A stretch of DNA of 64,000 nt, from the NCBI GenBank assembly GCA_047967505.1, contig CM106538.1. One strand, written 5' to 3'. Both the position numbers and the translations under genes were made by a program. The stretch comes from Dipteris shenzhenensis (Eukaryota > Polypodiophyta > Polypodiopsida > Gleicheniales). The notes under the pieces were generated by a model, which was given only the letters and a program-made list of their open reading frames with translations, was not told the DNA's origin and ran no database searches. Of the stretch, positions 1-9,960 are shown one piece after another; the stretch's first letter is position 1; every line of letters starts with the position of its first letter.

Positions 1-270
1 ATGGCTAGACATAGTTCACTATCATCCAAGCAAAGCCTAATACATAGGTGCTCCAAGTGGCTTCATCAAGGATTCCTCATCCATGTACATGGTACAGGTT
101 GCAAATGAGTTGTGAGCATTGTTTTGTGTCATAGGACATCTAAGATAACAAGGAGGTTTTGAGGGATGACTTTTAGCTTTTGGATGATGACTCACAAGTG
201 AGTGTTTGTACAAGTGTAAAAAGTAAATGCATCAATGGGCTTCTAGCACACTTGTACCATGTGTATGTAT
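1..270. repeat. Direct repeat DR1, copy a
   Basis: This segment recurs with clear similarity at 1299-1566. Shared landmarks include TAGACATAG near the start, ATACATAGGTGCTC, GGATTC, GTTGCAAATGAG, TTTTGAGGGATGA and CACACTTGTACCATGTG. No reading frame is conserved between the copies, so this is a noncoding dispersed or tandem repeat. Copy a begins at the window edge and may continue to the left. Confidence 0.75.
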
Positions 271-1298
271 ATTAAATGTGTATGATACTTAGTAGATATA
301 TTAGTGCTAGTAAGATCAATGTGCTCACAAGTTTTGATGTATATTGGATATCATTTGCATGGTTGGCCATGCATGTTTCCTTGTATTCACCATGTATCAA
401 GCATAATTATTTGAAAAGATGTAGCAGTGGGATTCTACCATCATAGGTGTATGTATCAGAGATGGATACAATCCTTTGAAAAGGCCTTAATGTTAATAAG
501 ATCCATGTTCTCACAAATTTTAATGTGCATCTTTCCTTTTCTTTCACCTCTGGGGGGTCCATTGAGGGTCCCACATTGTATGTAAATGTAGCATGTGGGT
601 TCAACAATTTTTTAAAATTTGGGTATGGAAAAAAATCATAGGCTTGTATAAAAAAAGGAGTTTTAATAATATCTCTTAAACACAACACATGTCATTATGA
701 CAATTCATTTTCCATGGGTCATGACTATACAAAGAGGTTTTTACCCAAGACTTCATTGGACGTGCTCAATACTTTCATCTTTCAAATGACTAGAATTTGA
801 GTGCATTGTAATTTTGGAAGGTCTTGTGAAATATATATATTTTTTTGAAATATCGATGTCAAAATAAAGTCCTATAGAGGAATTGATATAGACATAAATA
901 TAGAATCTATATCTCATCTATATAGATACTATAGAGGATTCAAGTCCCGATGTGAATACTGATGCAACTACCATTGAAAAATCAAATCTACACTTTTCTA
1001 ATGCTCGAATATATTTTTCAAAGCTCCATCATTTGGACCCAATTAGATTTCTAGGAGAAATATAACGAAGATGGGCCTTTGGAAAATATAATGTAGATGG
1101 GCCTTTGGGTAGTAGCAAGATATACTCCTATTCCATCTTCCCTAGTCTTAACTTGCTCCCTCACTTGTTTTCTTTACTAACAACTATAATGATGATTATT
1201 GATAGAAATAGAGCATGTGCACACGTATAATTTTCTTGTTTGTTTTTCCATTTTTGTAAAATACCAACATATTTAAGGTGAAGATGGTTTGTGTACAG
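271..1298. other. AT-rich spacer, no gene seen
   Basis: Only short chance reading frames occur here. There is no recognisable protein domain, RNA gene or mobile-element end. Confidence 0.6.
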
Positions 1299-1566
1299 AT
1301 GGTTAGACATAGCCCACCATCATCAAAGAAAATCTTGATACATAGGTGCTCTAAGTGGCCTCATCAAGGATTCTTTGTCCGTGTACATGGTGCAAGTTGC
1401 AAATGAGATGTCAGCATTGTTTGTGTAACAAGCCATCTAAGATTAGAAGGATATTTTGAGGGATGAAGTTGGATTCTAGATGATGACTCGGAGGTGGGTG
1501 TTTGCATAAGTGTAAAAGTGAATGCATCAATGAGATTCTACCACACTTGTACCATGTGCATGTATT
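1299..1566. repeat. Direct repeat DR1, copy b
   Basis: This is the second copy of the segment at 1-270, in the same orientation and offset by about 1.3 kb. The copies carry many substitutions and small indels, so the duplication is old. Confidence 0.75.
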
Positions 1567-1977
1567 AGGGATTTAAAAAGTACATTTTTTTAAATAAAAA
1601 TACGTAATTTTTAAATAAAGATCATGTCCTAATGCCCTAAATGCAAAAAAATGCGGTTTTTTACACCACCTAATGAATGGAAGACCACCACACAGTACAC
1701 ACTCTTACCACACAATACCATTATGAAAACACCACGCGGTATCTAGCCATAGCAAGTAGTATCAGTTGCCCCACACGATCCATGGCCTATACCGGCAATA
1801 ATTATTAGGACATCAATAAACACTGTCGGTAATGTTCATGTATCATGTGGTACATGTCCAATTGGCATGTGTGATAGCTTGGATCGTCCGATTGAGAAGG
1901 ATATGAAATCTTGTACATTGAGATACCGCATGGTACAGGAAGGGTATTGGCAATGCATGTGACAATCTATAAAAGGA
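1567..1977. other. Spacer upstream of a TATA box, no gene seen
   Basis: No coding frame is recognisable. The stretch is rich in short CATG/GTAC-containing words and leads into a TATA box, so it could be promoter-proximal or old LTR sequence. Neither can be shown from the sequence alone. Confidence 0.4.
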
Positions 1978-1984
1978 CCCCGCC
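1978..1984 (+). promoter_or_regulatory. TATA box (TATAAAA)
   Basis: CTATAAAAGGACC followed by a C-rich stretch has the form of a plant core promoter or LTR promoter. It lies about 970 bp upstream of the first ATG of the kinase-like pseudogene. It could serve that gene through a long leader, or belong to an unrecognised LTR. Confidence 0.4.
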
Positions 1985-2077
1985 CCCACCACTACCGCCC
2001 TGCAAACCTATCACTTTCCTGCCACAACTCTCGCCTTCAGCTTTCGGTGAGCTCCTAGAGCTTTTAGAGTCAGTCAG

Positions 2078-2582
2078 TCAGGCTAGATGATGACTCGTCT
2101 CGGCCGGTCAGACTCACCTCACCTGGTTGATAGTGAATAGGCTATTCGAGAGAGGGAAAGAGAGGGATTGAAAGAGAGAGAGAGGAAAGAGAGGGCGGGA
2201 GAGTAAAAGAGAGAGAGGAAAGAGAGGGAGGGAGAGTAAAAGAGAGAGAGGAAAGAGAGGGAGGAAGAGTAAAAGAGAGAGAGGAAAAAGAGGGAGAGTA
2301 AAGGGAGAGAGGAAAATAGAGAGAGGGAGAGTAAAAGCGAGAGAGGGAGAGATGTTTGTTTATGTCTTAGTCAGGCCAGGAGATGATTCATTTCAGCTGA
2401 TCGTACTCTCCTCACCTCGATTGATGTGTATAATAATAGTAAAGATTGAAGTCAGGTGATATCTAGCATCTACAGTCATTTTCCCCTTGCTTCGATCTTC
2501 TTATATATCATATCTATTTATGTACATAGGCATTAGTAGAGCCGAGTTTTACTCAGATGATGGCCCGCTTTAACCGATAGGC
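2078..2582 (+). repeat. Three degenerate copies of a 40-60 bp segment
   Basis: Related segments occur at about 2078-2138 (GTCAGGCTAGATGATGACTC), 2370-2428 (GTCAGGCCAGGAGATGATTC) and 2540-2582 (CTCAGATGATGGCCC). The first two continue into similar TCACCTCACCTGGTTGAT and CTCACCTCGATTGATG ends. A purine tract separates the first two. The origin is unknown. Confidence 0.45.
2145..2355 (+). repeat. GA-rich minisatellite
   Basis: Purine-only tract with roughly 30-37 bp internal periodicity. The unit resembles GAGAGTAAAAGAGAGAGAGG and occurs about five times. No coding content. Confidence 0.8.
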
Positions 2583-2950
2583 CGTTTCCTCCTGATAAAA
2601 CTCTTCCCAACCGGATGTGTGATTGGAAAAGCTGATCTAGATCATCTTGGTTATGTGATGTTGTTATATGTTTTCTATTTCTACATCCACTACTTGATAG
2701 ATTGACACTCGATAGTGACTTTATGGAATTCGCTCATAGTGATTGCTATAGGAGTAGATCATGCTGCAAGAAACATTCATGAAGTTGCATGTTGCTTTTG
2801 AGTGAAATTTAGTTTACACCTGCATTGTGTCTTTTGAACGTTCTTTATTTTGCAAGTGTATTTTGAATTGTCTTTATTTTTAGGTTTGAGCGCTTACAAA
2901 ACAATTGTTTCATGCACTAGATCACTACACTATCTACACACCCATCTCTG

Positions 2951-4343
2951 ATGGCAACGCAAGAGCAGTTAAAGCATGAGATTCAGATGCTTTCCCATAA
3001 GACAACGATCAAGCACTTGATAGGATTGAGTGACAAAGAAATCTGAGCCCATGCAAGCTCTAAATTTCTTTGCGAGATCAAATGATATCTCAAATACTAT
3101 CACGAGTGAATGACATAGTCGAAGGTGAGGCAAATACTTGAACAATTTATCCCTCAAGTATTTGGAGATCTAGTAGGACAATGGATATTATACGAGAAGG
3201 TGAGCAATGTAGCCTTGCCCGACAATGGAGAGGTGAAGCTTGCACTCTGGAGAACTAAATGGAATGCATCACAGATATCTAAATTTAGAAAAAACAAGAA
3301 GGAGAAATGGTCCGTCAAAAAGGCAACGGCCAATGCCCTAGTCCATATGACTAAGATGGCTAGTGGTCTAAAAGCAAATGCTGACCCAGGCCAAGTTGAA
3401 GGGAGAGCACAGATAGAACTATGTACTGCATTTGCTGACATGCGCTCCCACATAGTACACTTTCAATTGCAAGCATTGACCTTGCACATGTCAGTGGGCA
3501 AGGGAGGAGAAGGGAAGGTATTCAAGATATAGGTGCAGGGTGTCCCAGGTCTTAGGCCAAGTCTTAGGCCAACAGAGTGGTATGCTGGCAAAAGGAGCAA
3601 TAAAGACAATGCCCATGCTCATCTAGCACTAAAGAATGAGCTAGCGATGACAATTGTCCATAGAGCTATCTGTCAAGTATTGGGGTACTCCCACACCCAA
3701 GAGTTATGGGTCATCACTTGCTTTTTTAATGGTGGAAATGTGCATGACATGCTAATGTGTCTCCCACAGCGATGTCAGACATATGTGCAATGGGTTAAGA
3801 CCACACATCCTAGTCTAAGAAGAACCTCGCTCTGACTGGAAATCTCCACTCACCAGGTTGTGAGCAAAGTTATTTTGTTGTCATGCATTGCCCATTTGTG
3901 CTGCTATTGCTAGTGGTTTGAAAACAGTTCAAGAACAAAGATATGCACACACTGATCTACAATCAACCAACTACATGCTGGACTTCACGACAGATGACAG
4001 GTCTGTCCGATTGGGGATTATTGATTGGGAAAGAAGCCTCCACTGGACCGAAAGTCAATATCCACAAGACCTAGCTTTTGCTCCTCCTAGGGCATTTCCA
4101 TGGTTAGCACTAGAATTATATGCCAGTACTACTACTTGAGCAAATTTGAAGAGTGCATGGGCATCGGAGTCAAATTGCTTTGCCATTGGATGGTTATTTC
4201 AGCAAATTGCCAACTTCTCATAGATTCCACAGACACTCTTAGTGATAGTTCTGTGAAGGGCCAATCAAGCTCTTCATTGATTGTGGGAACGTGCTTTGCA
4301 ATATTGATCCAAAGGAGCGACCTTCCATGGGAGCAATTTTAAC
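2951..4343 (+). pseudogene. Decayed protein-kinase-like gene
   Basis: Protein-kinase landmarks appear in the correct order but are spread over broken frames. An ATG at 2951 opens a short N-terminal piece. A glycine-rich loop (GKGGEGKVFK) ends near 3530 and is followed at once by an in-frame TAG. After it come a possible ATP-site Lys (WYAGKRS), a helix-C/beta-5 region (IVHRAICQVLGYSH; ITCFFNGGNVHDML), a catalytic loop HTDLQSTN, a metal-site motif GIIDWERS in place of DFG, and a C-lobe tail NIDPKERPSMGAIL ending in TAA at 4341-4343. At least two in-frame stops and two frame changes interrupt it. Spliced exons could explain some breaks, but the stop inside the N-lobe cannot be an ordinary exon edge. 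HRD reads HTD, so catalytic activity would be doubtful even if repaired. The kinase subfamily is not recognised. Confidence 0.7.
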
Positions 4344-4442
4344 ATAACTGCATAGTTTCAATGTAAAAAAGGATGTGGCAATGCTTAGCATTGCTATTGG
4401 CGCATTGCCACTTGTGTAATTTTTGAATTATTCCAGCACTTC

Positions 4443-4805
4443 TCAAAGATCGGCCTCTGATGGTGTTGAACTAGCCTGACATGTGTCATGTGTACTGGGT
4501 GGCATAGTTGCATTTACTAATTTGTTAGGCTCTTCATGACTGTCTTTTTCTGAAGTCTCATGATCGAGCTTCATCCGTACATGTGGCTTATATTTTCGAA
4601 ACTTCTTAGGTTGCGAACTATGGGGTAACTTTTTCACTAGTAAGGTGTTTCCAAGTAAGGGTTCATTTGCTGTGCATACTCCTTCCAGTCCCTCACGGGA
4701 CCATTTAAGAGGCGGTGGTTTTGATTTTGAGGGAGATGACTTTGCAAGGTACAATTCCACAATCCTTGATTGGACTCGTTTGAATTCATTGAAGTGCTTA
4801 GCCTT
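4443..4805 (-). pseudogene. Ty3/gypsy gag-side fragment, left extension of array unit 1
   Basis: The minus-strand frame that runs through unit 1 of the gypsy array continues left to 4443. It encodes a Lys/Ser/Pro-rich hydrophilic stretch (FNEFKRVQSRIVELYLAKSS). Units 2 and 3 lack this extension and instead end at the array junction. It is probably part of the gag or gag-protease linker of a gypsy element. No zinc knuckle or protease motif is visible, so the assignment rests on linkage with the integrase pieces. Confidence 0.4.
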
Positions 4806-5290
4806 GGCTTTTTTGTGATTTCCTCCTTCAGCTTTCTCATGGGACCTTCTGCTGCATAATGGCTGAGTCATTATCAAATATTTGACCTTCAATTTTAGCA
4901 TTCTCAATCACTATTTCAAGATCCCAAGGAAAATCTAAGTCATCAGTGGTATGGATGCCTTCTTTAGGTTCATTATCCCACTCGAGGTCAGCCATAAAGA
5001 ATGGCATCTCTAGATCAATTGGTTCTTCATGTGGGAGTGGAGGATCTACCTGTAGTGCCTTATCATCTGTCTATGAGAAGATGGGGTCTAATGAATGGCA
5101 GTTGTCGATGGTTGCCAAGGTTTGTATCCAATTATTAACATTGATTTGTGAGTCACCTGCTATGGCATGCTATTGCAAGGGAGTGGATTTGCTTGAGATT
5201 GTTGTTGAAGATGTGTCATCCAATGCTCTAGGCACAATTGGTTTAATAGCTCCTGTCCCCACATTCACTGTGACTGTGGTGTCACGATTC
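4806..5290 (-). pseudogene. Ty3/gypsy gag-side fragment, unit 1
   Basis: A minus-strand frame with one or two stops encodes an acidic, proline-containing polypeptide. Landmarks are MADLEWDNEPKEGIHTTDDS, FPWDLEIVVENAKIEG and VNVGTGAIKPIVPRALDD. It abuts the plus-strand integrase piece of the same unit, with a junction near 5290. Such acidic linkers are common between gag and protease in gypsy elements, but no diagnostic domain remains. Confidence 0.5.
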
Positions 5291-5294
5291 TAGA

Positions 5295-6179
5295 TTGTTA
5301 GTCTATCACAAGTCGGGAGAAGAAGCCAATGGAGTGGAAGATGACTTACTAGATGCCACACTATTTCAAATAGATGCTATTCCAGAGTGGTGTGGAGATA
5401 TCATTGGGTACTTGATGGCAGGAAGACCACCCCCTGAAATGAAAGCAGTAAATGCCAAAAAATTGATTCTAAAGGCTGCACCCTATCAACTCATTGCAGG
5501 ACAACTGTACAAGATGGGCAAGGACCAGATATTAAGAAGATGTGTAATGCCTCATGAGATGATGCCAATCCTGAGTGAAGTCCATCAAGGCATTGTAGGA
5601 GGAAACTTCCAAGGGGAAGCCACTGCAAGAAAAGTTCTCCTTGCAGGCTACTGGTGGCCAACACTATGGGTAGATGCCTATGAATATGTAAAAGGCTGTG
5701 ATGTATGCCAACACACTACTAAACCACAACACAAAGACTTCAATACCCTAAAAACACTTGTTGCACAAAAGCCATTTGAAAAATGGGGGATTGACTATGT
5801 GGGTCCCATACATCTAGTAGCAAAAGGAACACAGGCATGCTACATCATTGTGGCCACTGATTACTTTAGAAAATGGGCTGAAGCCAAAGCAGTCAGAAAG
5901 GCAGATGCCAAAAGCACATCAAGATTCTTATATGAAAATGTGATCACCCGATTCAGATGCCCCATTGAAATTGTGTCAGATAGAGGCACACATTTTGTCA
6001 ATGACGTAATCCAAGAACTCTTGTCTAGCTTCATGGTAATCCATAGAAAAAGCACACCCTACTATCCCCAAGGGAATGGGCAGGCAAAATCCACCAACAA
6101 AATAATATGCATTATCCTCTTAATAACTTTTATATCAAAACTAGCAGAGAAGGCATTAAACCTAAACCCTACATCCTAA
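5295..6179 (+). pseudogene. Ty3/gypsy RNase H-integrase linker and integrase core, unit 1 (catalytic Glu lost)
   Basis: A continuous 294-codon frame without an ATG start reads through the spacer typical of gypsy pol (DDLLDATLFQIDAIPEW) into integrase. The zinc-binding region reads EVHQGIVGGNFQGE...CDVCQ; the second His of the HHCC site is Asn (GGNF rather than GGHF). The core has WGIDYVGPI with the first Asp and IVSDRGTHF with the second. The third acidic position, NGQAKSTNK, carries Lys where gypsy integrases have Glu. After STNK the frame leaves integrase homology and runs into the unit junction. The protein therefore lacks its C-terminus and cannot be an active strand-transferase. All three units share the Lys, so it predates the triplication. 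Confidence 0.85.
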
Positions 6180-6225
6180 ACTTTAAACAATTTATACCAA
6201 AACATCTTAACCACCGTAAATCCTA

Positions 6226-6710
6226 GGCTTTTTTGTGATTTCCTCCTTCAGCTTTCTCATGGGACCTTCTGCTGCATAATGGTTGTCATTATCAAATATT
6301 TGACCTTCAATTTTAGCATTCTCAACCACTATTTCAAGATCCCAAGGAAAATCTGAGTCATCAGTGGTATGGATGCCTTCTTTAGGTTCATTATCCCACT
6401 CGAGGTCAGCCATAAAGGATGGCATCTCTAGATCGATTGGTTCTTCATGTGGGAGTGGAGGATCTACCTATAGTGCCTTATCATCTGTCTATGAGAAGAT
6501 GGGGTCTAATGAATGGCAGTTGTCGATGGTTGCCAAGGTTTGTATCCAATTATTAACATTGATTTGTGAGTCACCTGCTATGGCATGCTATTGCAAGGGA
6601 GTTGATTTGCTTGAGATTGTTGTTGAAGATGTGTCATCCAATGCTCTAGGCACAATTGGTTTAATAGCTCCTGTCCCCACATTCACTGTGACTGTGGTGT
6701 CACGATTCTG
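6226..6710 (-). pseudogene. Ty3/gypsy gag-side fragment, unit 2
   Basis: This is the same minus-strand polypeptide as in unit 1 (MADLEWDNEPKEGIHTTDDS and VNVGTGAIKPIVPRALDD in one frame). Its C-terminal side is cut at the unit boundary, giving KKPRIYGG. It differs from unit 1 by scattered substitutions. Confidence 0.5.
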
Positions 6711-6712
6711 GA

Positions 6713-7599
6713 TTGTTAGTCTATCACAAGTCAGGAGAAGAAGCCAATGGAGTGGAAGATGACTTACTAGATGCCACACTATTTCAAATAGATGCTGTTC
6801 CAGAGTGGTGTGGAGATATCATTGGGTACTTGATGGCAGAAAGACCACCCCCTGAAATGAAAGCAGTAAATGCCAAAAAATTGATTCTAAAGGCTGCACC
6901 CTATCAACTCATTGCAGGACAACTGTACAAGATGGGCAAGGACCAGATATTAAGAAGATGTGTAATGCCTCATGAGATGATGCCAATCCTGAGTGAAGTC
7001 CATCAAGGCATTGTAGGAGGAAACTTCCAAGGGGAAGCCACTGCAAGAAAAGTTCTCCTTGCAGGCTACTGGTGGCCAACACTATGGGTAGATGCCTATG
7101 AATATGTAAAAGGCTGTGATGTATGCCAACACACTACTAAACCACAACACAAAGACTTCAATCCCCTAAAAACACTTGTTGCACAAAAGCCATTTGTGAA
7201 AAATGGGGGATTGACTATGTGGGTCCCATGCATCTAGTAGCAAAAGGAACACAGGCATGCTACATCATTGTGGCCACTGATTACTTTACAAAATGGGCTG
7301 AAGCCAAAGCAGTCAGAAAGGCAGATGCCAAAAGCACATCAAGATTCTTATATGAAAATGTGATCACCCGATTCAGATGCCCCATTGAAATTGTGTTAGA
7401 TAGAGGCACACATTTTGTCAATGACGTAATCCAAGAACTCTTGTCTAGCTTCATGGTAATCCATAGAAAAAGCACACCCTACTATCCCCAAGGGAATGGA
7501 CAGGCAAAATCCACCAACAAAATAATATGCATTATCCTCTTAATAACTTTTATATCAAAACTAGCGGAGAAGGCATTAAACCTAAACCCTACATCCTAA
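6713..7599 (+). pseudogene. Ty3/gypsy integrase fragment, unit 2 (frameshifted)
   Basis: Near-identical to the unit 1 integrase piece, but two extra bases near 7195-7200 (CATTTGTGAAAAATGG against CATTTGAAAAATGG) shift the frame just before WGIDYVGP. The frame resumes at MGPMHLVAKG and reads to 7599. The second acidic motif is IVLDRGTHF here (Ser to Leu) and the third position is again Lys (NGQAKSTNK). Confidence 0.85.
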
Positions 7600-7645
7600 A
7601 CTTTAAACAATTTATACCAAAAGATCTTAACCACCGTAAATCCTA

Positions 7646-8130
7646 GGCTTTTTTGCGATTTCCTCCTTCAGCTTTCTCATGGGACCTTCTGCTGCATAAT
7701 GGTTGTCATTATCAAATATTTGACCTTCAATTTTAGCATTCTCAACCACTATTTCAAGATCCCAAGGAAAATCTGAGTCATCAGTGGTATGGATGCCTTC
7801 TTTAGGTTCATTATCCCACTCGAGGTGAGCCATAAAGAATGGCATCTCTAGATCGATTGGTTCTTCATGTGGGAGTGGAGGATCTACCTGTAGTGCCTTA
7901 TCATCTGTCTATGAGAAGATGGGGTCTAATGAATGGCAGTTGTCGATGGTTGCCAAGGTTTGTATCCAATTATTAACATTGATTTGTGAGTCACCTGCTA
8001 TGGCATGCTATTGCAAGGGAGTTGATTTGCTTGAGATTGTTGTTGAAGATGTGTCATCCAATGCTCTAGGCACAATTGGTTTAATAGCTCCTGTCCCCAC
8101 ATTCACTGTGACTCTGGTGTCATGATTTTG
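7646..8130 (-). pseudogene. Ty3/gypsy gag-side fragment, unit 3
   Basis: Third copy of the acidic minus-strand fragment. It includes MAHLEWDNEPKEGIHTTDDS (Asp to His relative to unit 2) and ends in KKPRIYGG at the unit boundary. Confidence 0.5.
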
Positions 8131-8132
8131 GA

Positions 8133-9000
8133 TTGTTAGTCTATCACAAGTCGGGAGAAGAAGCCAATGGAGTGGAAGATGACTTACTAGATGCCACACT
8201 ATTTCAAATAGATGCTATTCCAGAGTGGTGTGGAGATATCATTGGGTACTTGATGGCAGGAAGACCACCCCCTGAAATGAAAGCAGTAAATGCCAAAAAA
8301 TTGATTCTAAAGGCTGCACCCTATCAACTCATTGCATGACAACTGTACAAGATGGGCAAGGACCAGATATTAAGAAGATGTGTAATGCCTCATGAGATGA
8401 TGCCAATCCTGAGTGAAGTCCATCAAGGCATTGTAGGAGGAAACTTCCAAGGGGAAGCCACTGCAAGAAAAGTTCTCCTTGCAGGCTACTGGTGGCCAAC
8501 ACTATGGTTAGATGCCTATGAATATGTAAAAGGCTATGATGTATGCCAACACACTACTAAACCACAACACAAAGACTTCAATCCCCTAAAAACACTTGTT
8601 GCAAAAAAGCCATTTGAAAAATGGGGGATTGACTATGTGGGTCCCATACATCTAGTAGCAAAAGGAACACAGGCATGCTATATCATTGTGGCCACTGATT
8701 ACTTTACAAAATGGGCTGAAGCCAAAGCAGTCTGAAAGGTAGATGCCAAAAGCACATCAAGATTCTTATATGAAAATGTGATCACCCGATTCAGATGCCC
8801 CATTGAAATTGTGTCAGATAGAGGCACACATTTTGTCAATGAGGTAATCCAAGAACTCTTGTCTAGCTTCATGGTAATCCATAGAAAAAGCACACCCTAC
8901 TATCCCCAAGGGATGGGCAGGCAAAATCCACCAACAAAATAATATGCATTATCCTCTTAATAACTTTTATATCAAAACTAGCAGAGAAGGCATTAAACCT
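8133..9000 (+). pseudogene. Ty3/gypsy integrase fragment, unit 3 (two stops, one frameshift)
   Basis: Third copy of the integrase piece and the most damaged. A TGA near 8337 replaces Gly in LIAGQLYKMG. A second TGA near 8732 replaces Arg in KAVRKADAK. A one-base deletion near 8912 (GGGATGGGC against GGGAATGGGC) shifts the frame before the AKSTNK position. The first Cys of CDVCQ is Tyr (GYDVCQ). Confidence 0.85.
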
Positions 9001-9062
9001 AAACCCTACATCCTAAACTTTAAACAATTTATACCAAAACATCTTAACCACCGTAAATCCTA

Positions 9063-9205
9063 GACTTTAAACATTTAATTTCTAAACCTTAAATCCTAAA
9101 GTCCTAAACACTTAATCCTAAACCCTAAACCCTAAACTCTAAACCCTAAACTACCCTAGATCCTAAATCTTAAATCCTTAACCCTAAACCCTAACCCTAA
9201 AATAC
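9063..9205 (+). repeat. Telomere-like repeats, CCCTAAA-rich strand
   Basis: Degenerate AAACCCTAAA, TAAATCCTAAA and CCCTAAACTC repeats follow the gypsy array without a gap. These are variants of the plant telomere repeat. Irregular spacing and interior position mark them as interstitial. Confidence 0.8.
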
Positions 9206-9495
9206 AACCAAAATTTAATGAATTTTTTAAATATAAGCAACAAGTTGAATGTTGGGATCACCCCAACCTGTTGCTTGACCAACCTGTTGCTCAAGCAATA
9301 AGTTAGGGGTGCACCCCTAACCTGTTGGGGATATTTCCAACCTGTTGCACAAGTCAAGAAAATTCTTTGATTTTTGCAATAGGTTGGGTGCACTATTAAC
9401 CTATTCCACTTGCAACAGGTTGGGAGATATATCAAACCTATTGCACGAATTGAAAAAAATCATTAAATTTTGGTTGTATTTTAGGGTTTAGGGTT
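9183..9495. repeat. Inverted repeat (foldback) joining the two telomere-like arms
   Basis: The left arm (about 9183-9228) reads CCTAAAATACAACCAAAATT then TAATGAATTTTTT. The right arm (about 9449-9495) is its near-perfect reverse complement. The approximately 220-bp centre is itself built from copies on both strands of an AACCTGTTGC / GCAATAGGTT motif. The structure resembles a foldback element. No terminal target duplication could be identified because both arms run into telomere-like DNA. Confidence 0.8.
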
Positions 9496-9960
9496 AGTAT
9501 CTAGGTTAAGGATTTAGGACTTAGGATTTAAGATTTAGTGTTTAGGGTTTTGGGTTTATGATTATGTTTTTAGGGCTTAGGATTTAGGGCTAAGGGTTTA
9601 GGGTTTGGGGTTTAAGATCTAGGGTTTACGGTTTAGGGTTAAGGATTTAGGATTTTGCATTTACGATTTAGGGTTTATGATTATTATTTTAGGATTTAGG
9701 TTTTAGGATTTAGGGTTTAGGATTTAGGGTTTAGGGTTTAGGATTTAGGGCTTAGGGTTTAGGGTATAAGCTCATGAGCTTAGAGTCTAGAATATAGGGT
9801 TTAAGATCTAAAAATTAGGTTTTAGAATTTAATCTATAGGGGTTAGGGTTTAGGGTTTAGGGATTAGAACTATTATATAAGTCTAAGAGCTTAGATTGTA
9901 TAACCTAAGATTTAGGGAGCTTTAGGATTTAAGATTTAGGGTGTAAGATTTAAGGTATAT
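9480..9960 (+). repeat. Telomere-like repeats, TTTAGGG-rich strand
   Basis: Degenerate TTTAGGG, GATTTAGG and GTTTAGGG repeats. They run in the opposite sense to those at 9063-9205, so the plus strand reads C-rich, core, G-rich. Confidence 0.85.

Larger units (their letters stand above)
4806..9062. repeat. Tandem triplication of a rearranged Ty3/gypsy piece
   Basis: Three direct copies occupy 4806-6225, 6226-7645 and 7646-9062 (1420, 1420 and 1417 bp). They are nearly identical. Each starts at GGCTTTTTTGYGATTTCC and ends at CCACCGTAAATCCTAG. Within each unit a gag-side fragment reads on the minus strand and an integrase fragment on the plus strand, head to head. The unit end already contains telomere-like CCTAAACCCTA, and the array runs straight into telomere-like repeats at 9063. 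The high identity points to recent amplification. Confidence 0.92.

Noticed and set aside
4946-5293. Plus-strand frames at 4946-5293, 6364-6762 and 7919-8125
   Set aside because: Shadows of the minus-strand gypsy gag-side fragment; Ser/Gly-rich composition with no domain.
5861-6055. Minus-strand frames within the three integrase pieces
   Set aside because: Shadows of the plus-strand integrase, which has all the recognisable motifs.
6588-6779. Minus-strand frame crossing the head-to-head junction of unit 2 (and its equivalent at 8008-8199)
   Set aside because: The part beyond the junction is the antisense of the integrase linker, so it is not a separate protein. Only the gag-side portion is kept in the annotation.
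9063-9960. Chromosome-end fusion or true telomere
   Set aside because: The repeats are degenerate and the arm orientation (CCCTAAA then TTTAGGG) is opposite to that of an end-to-end fusion.
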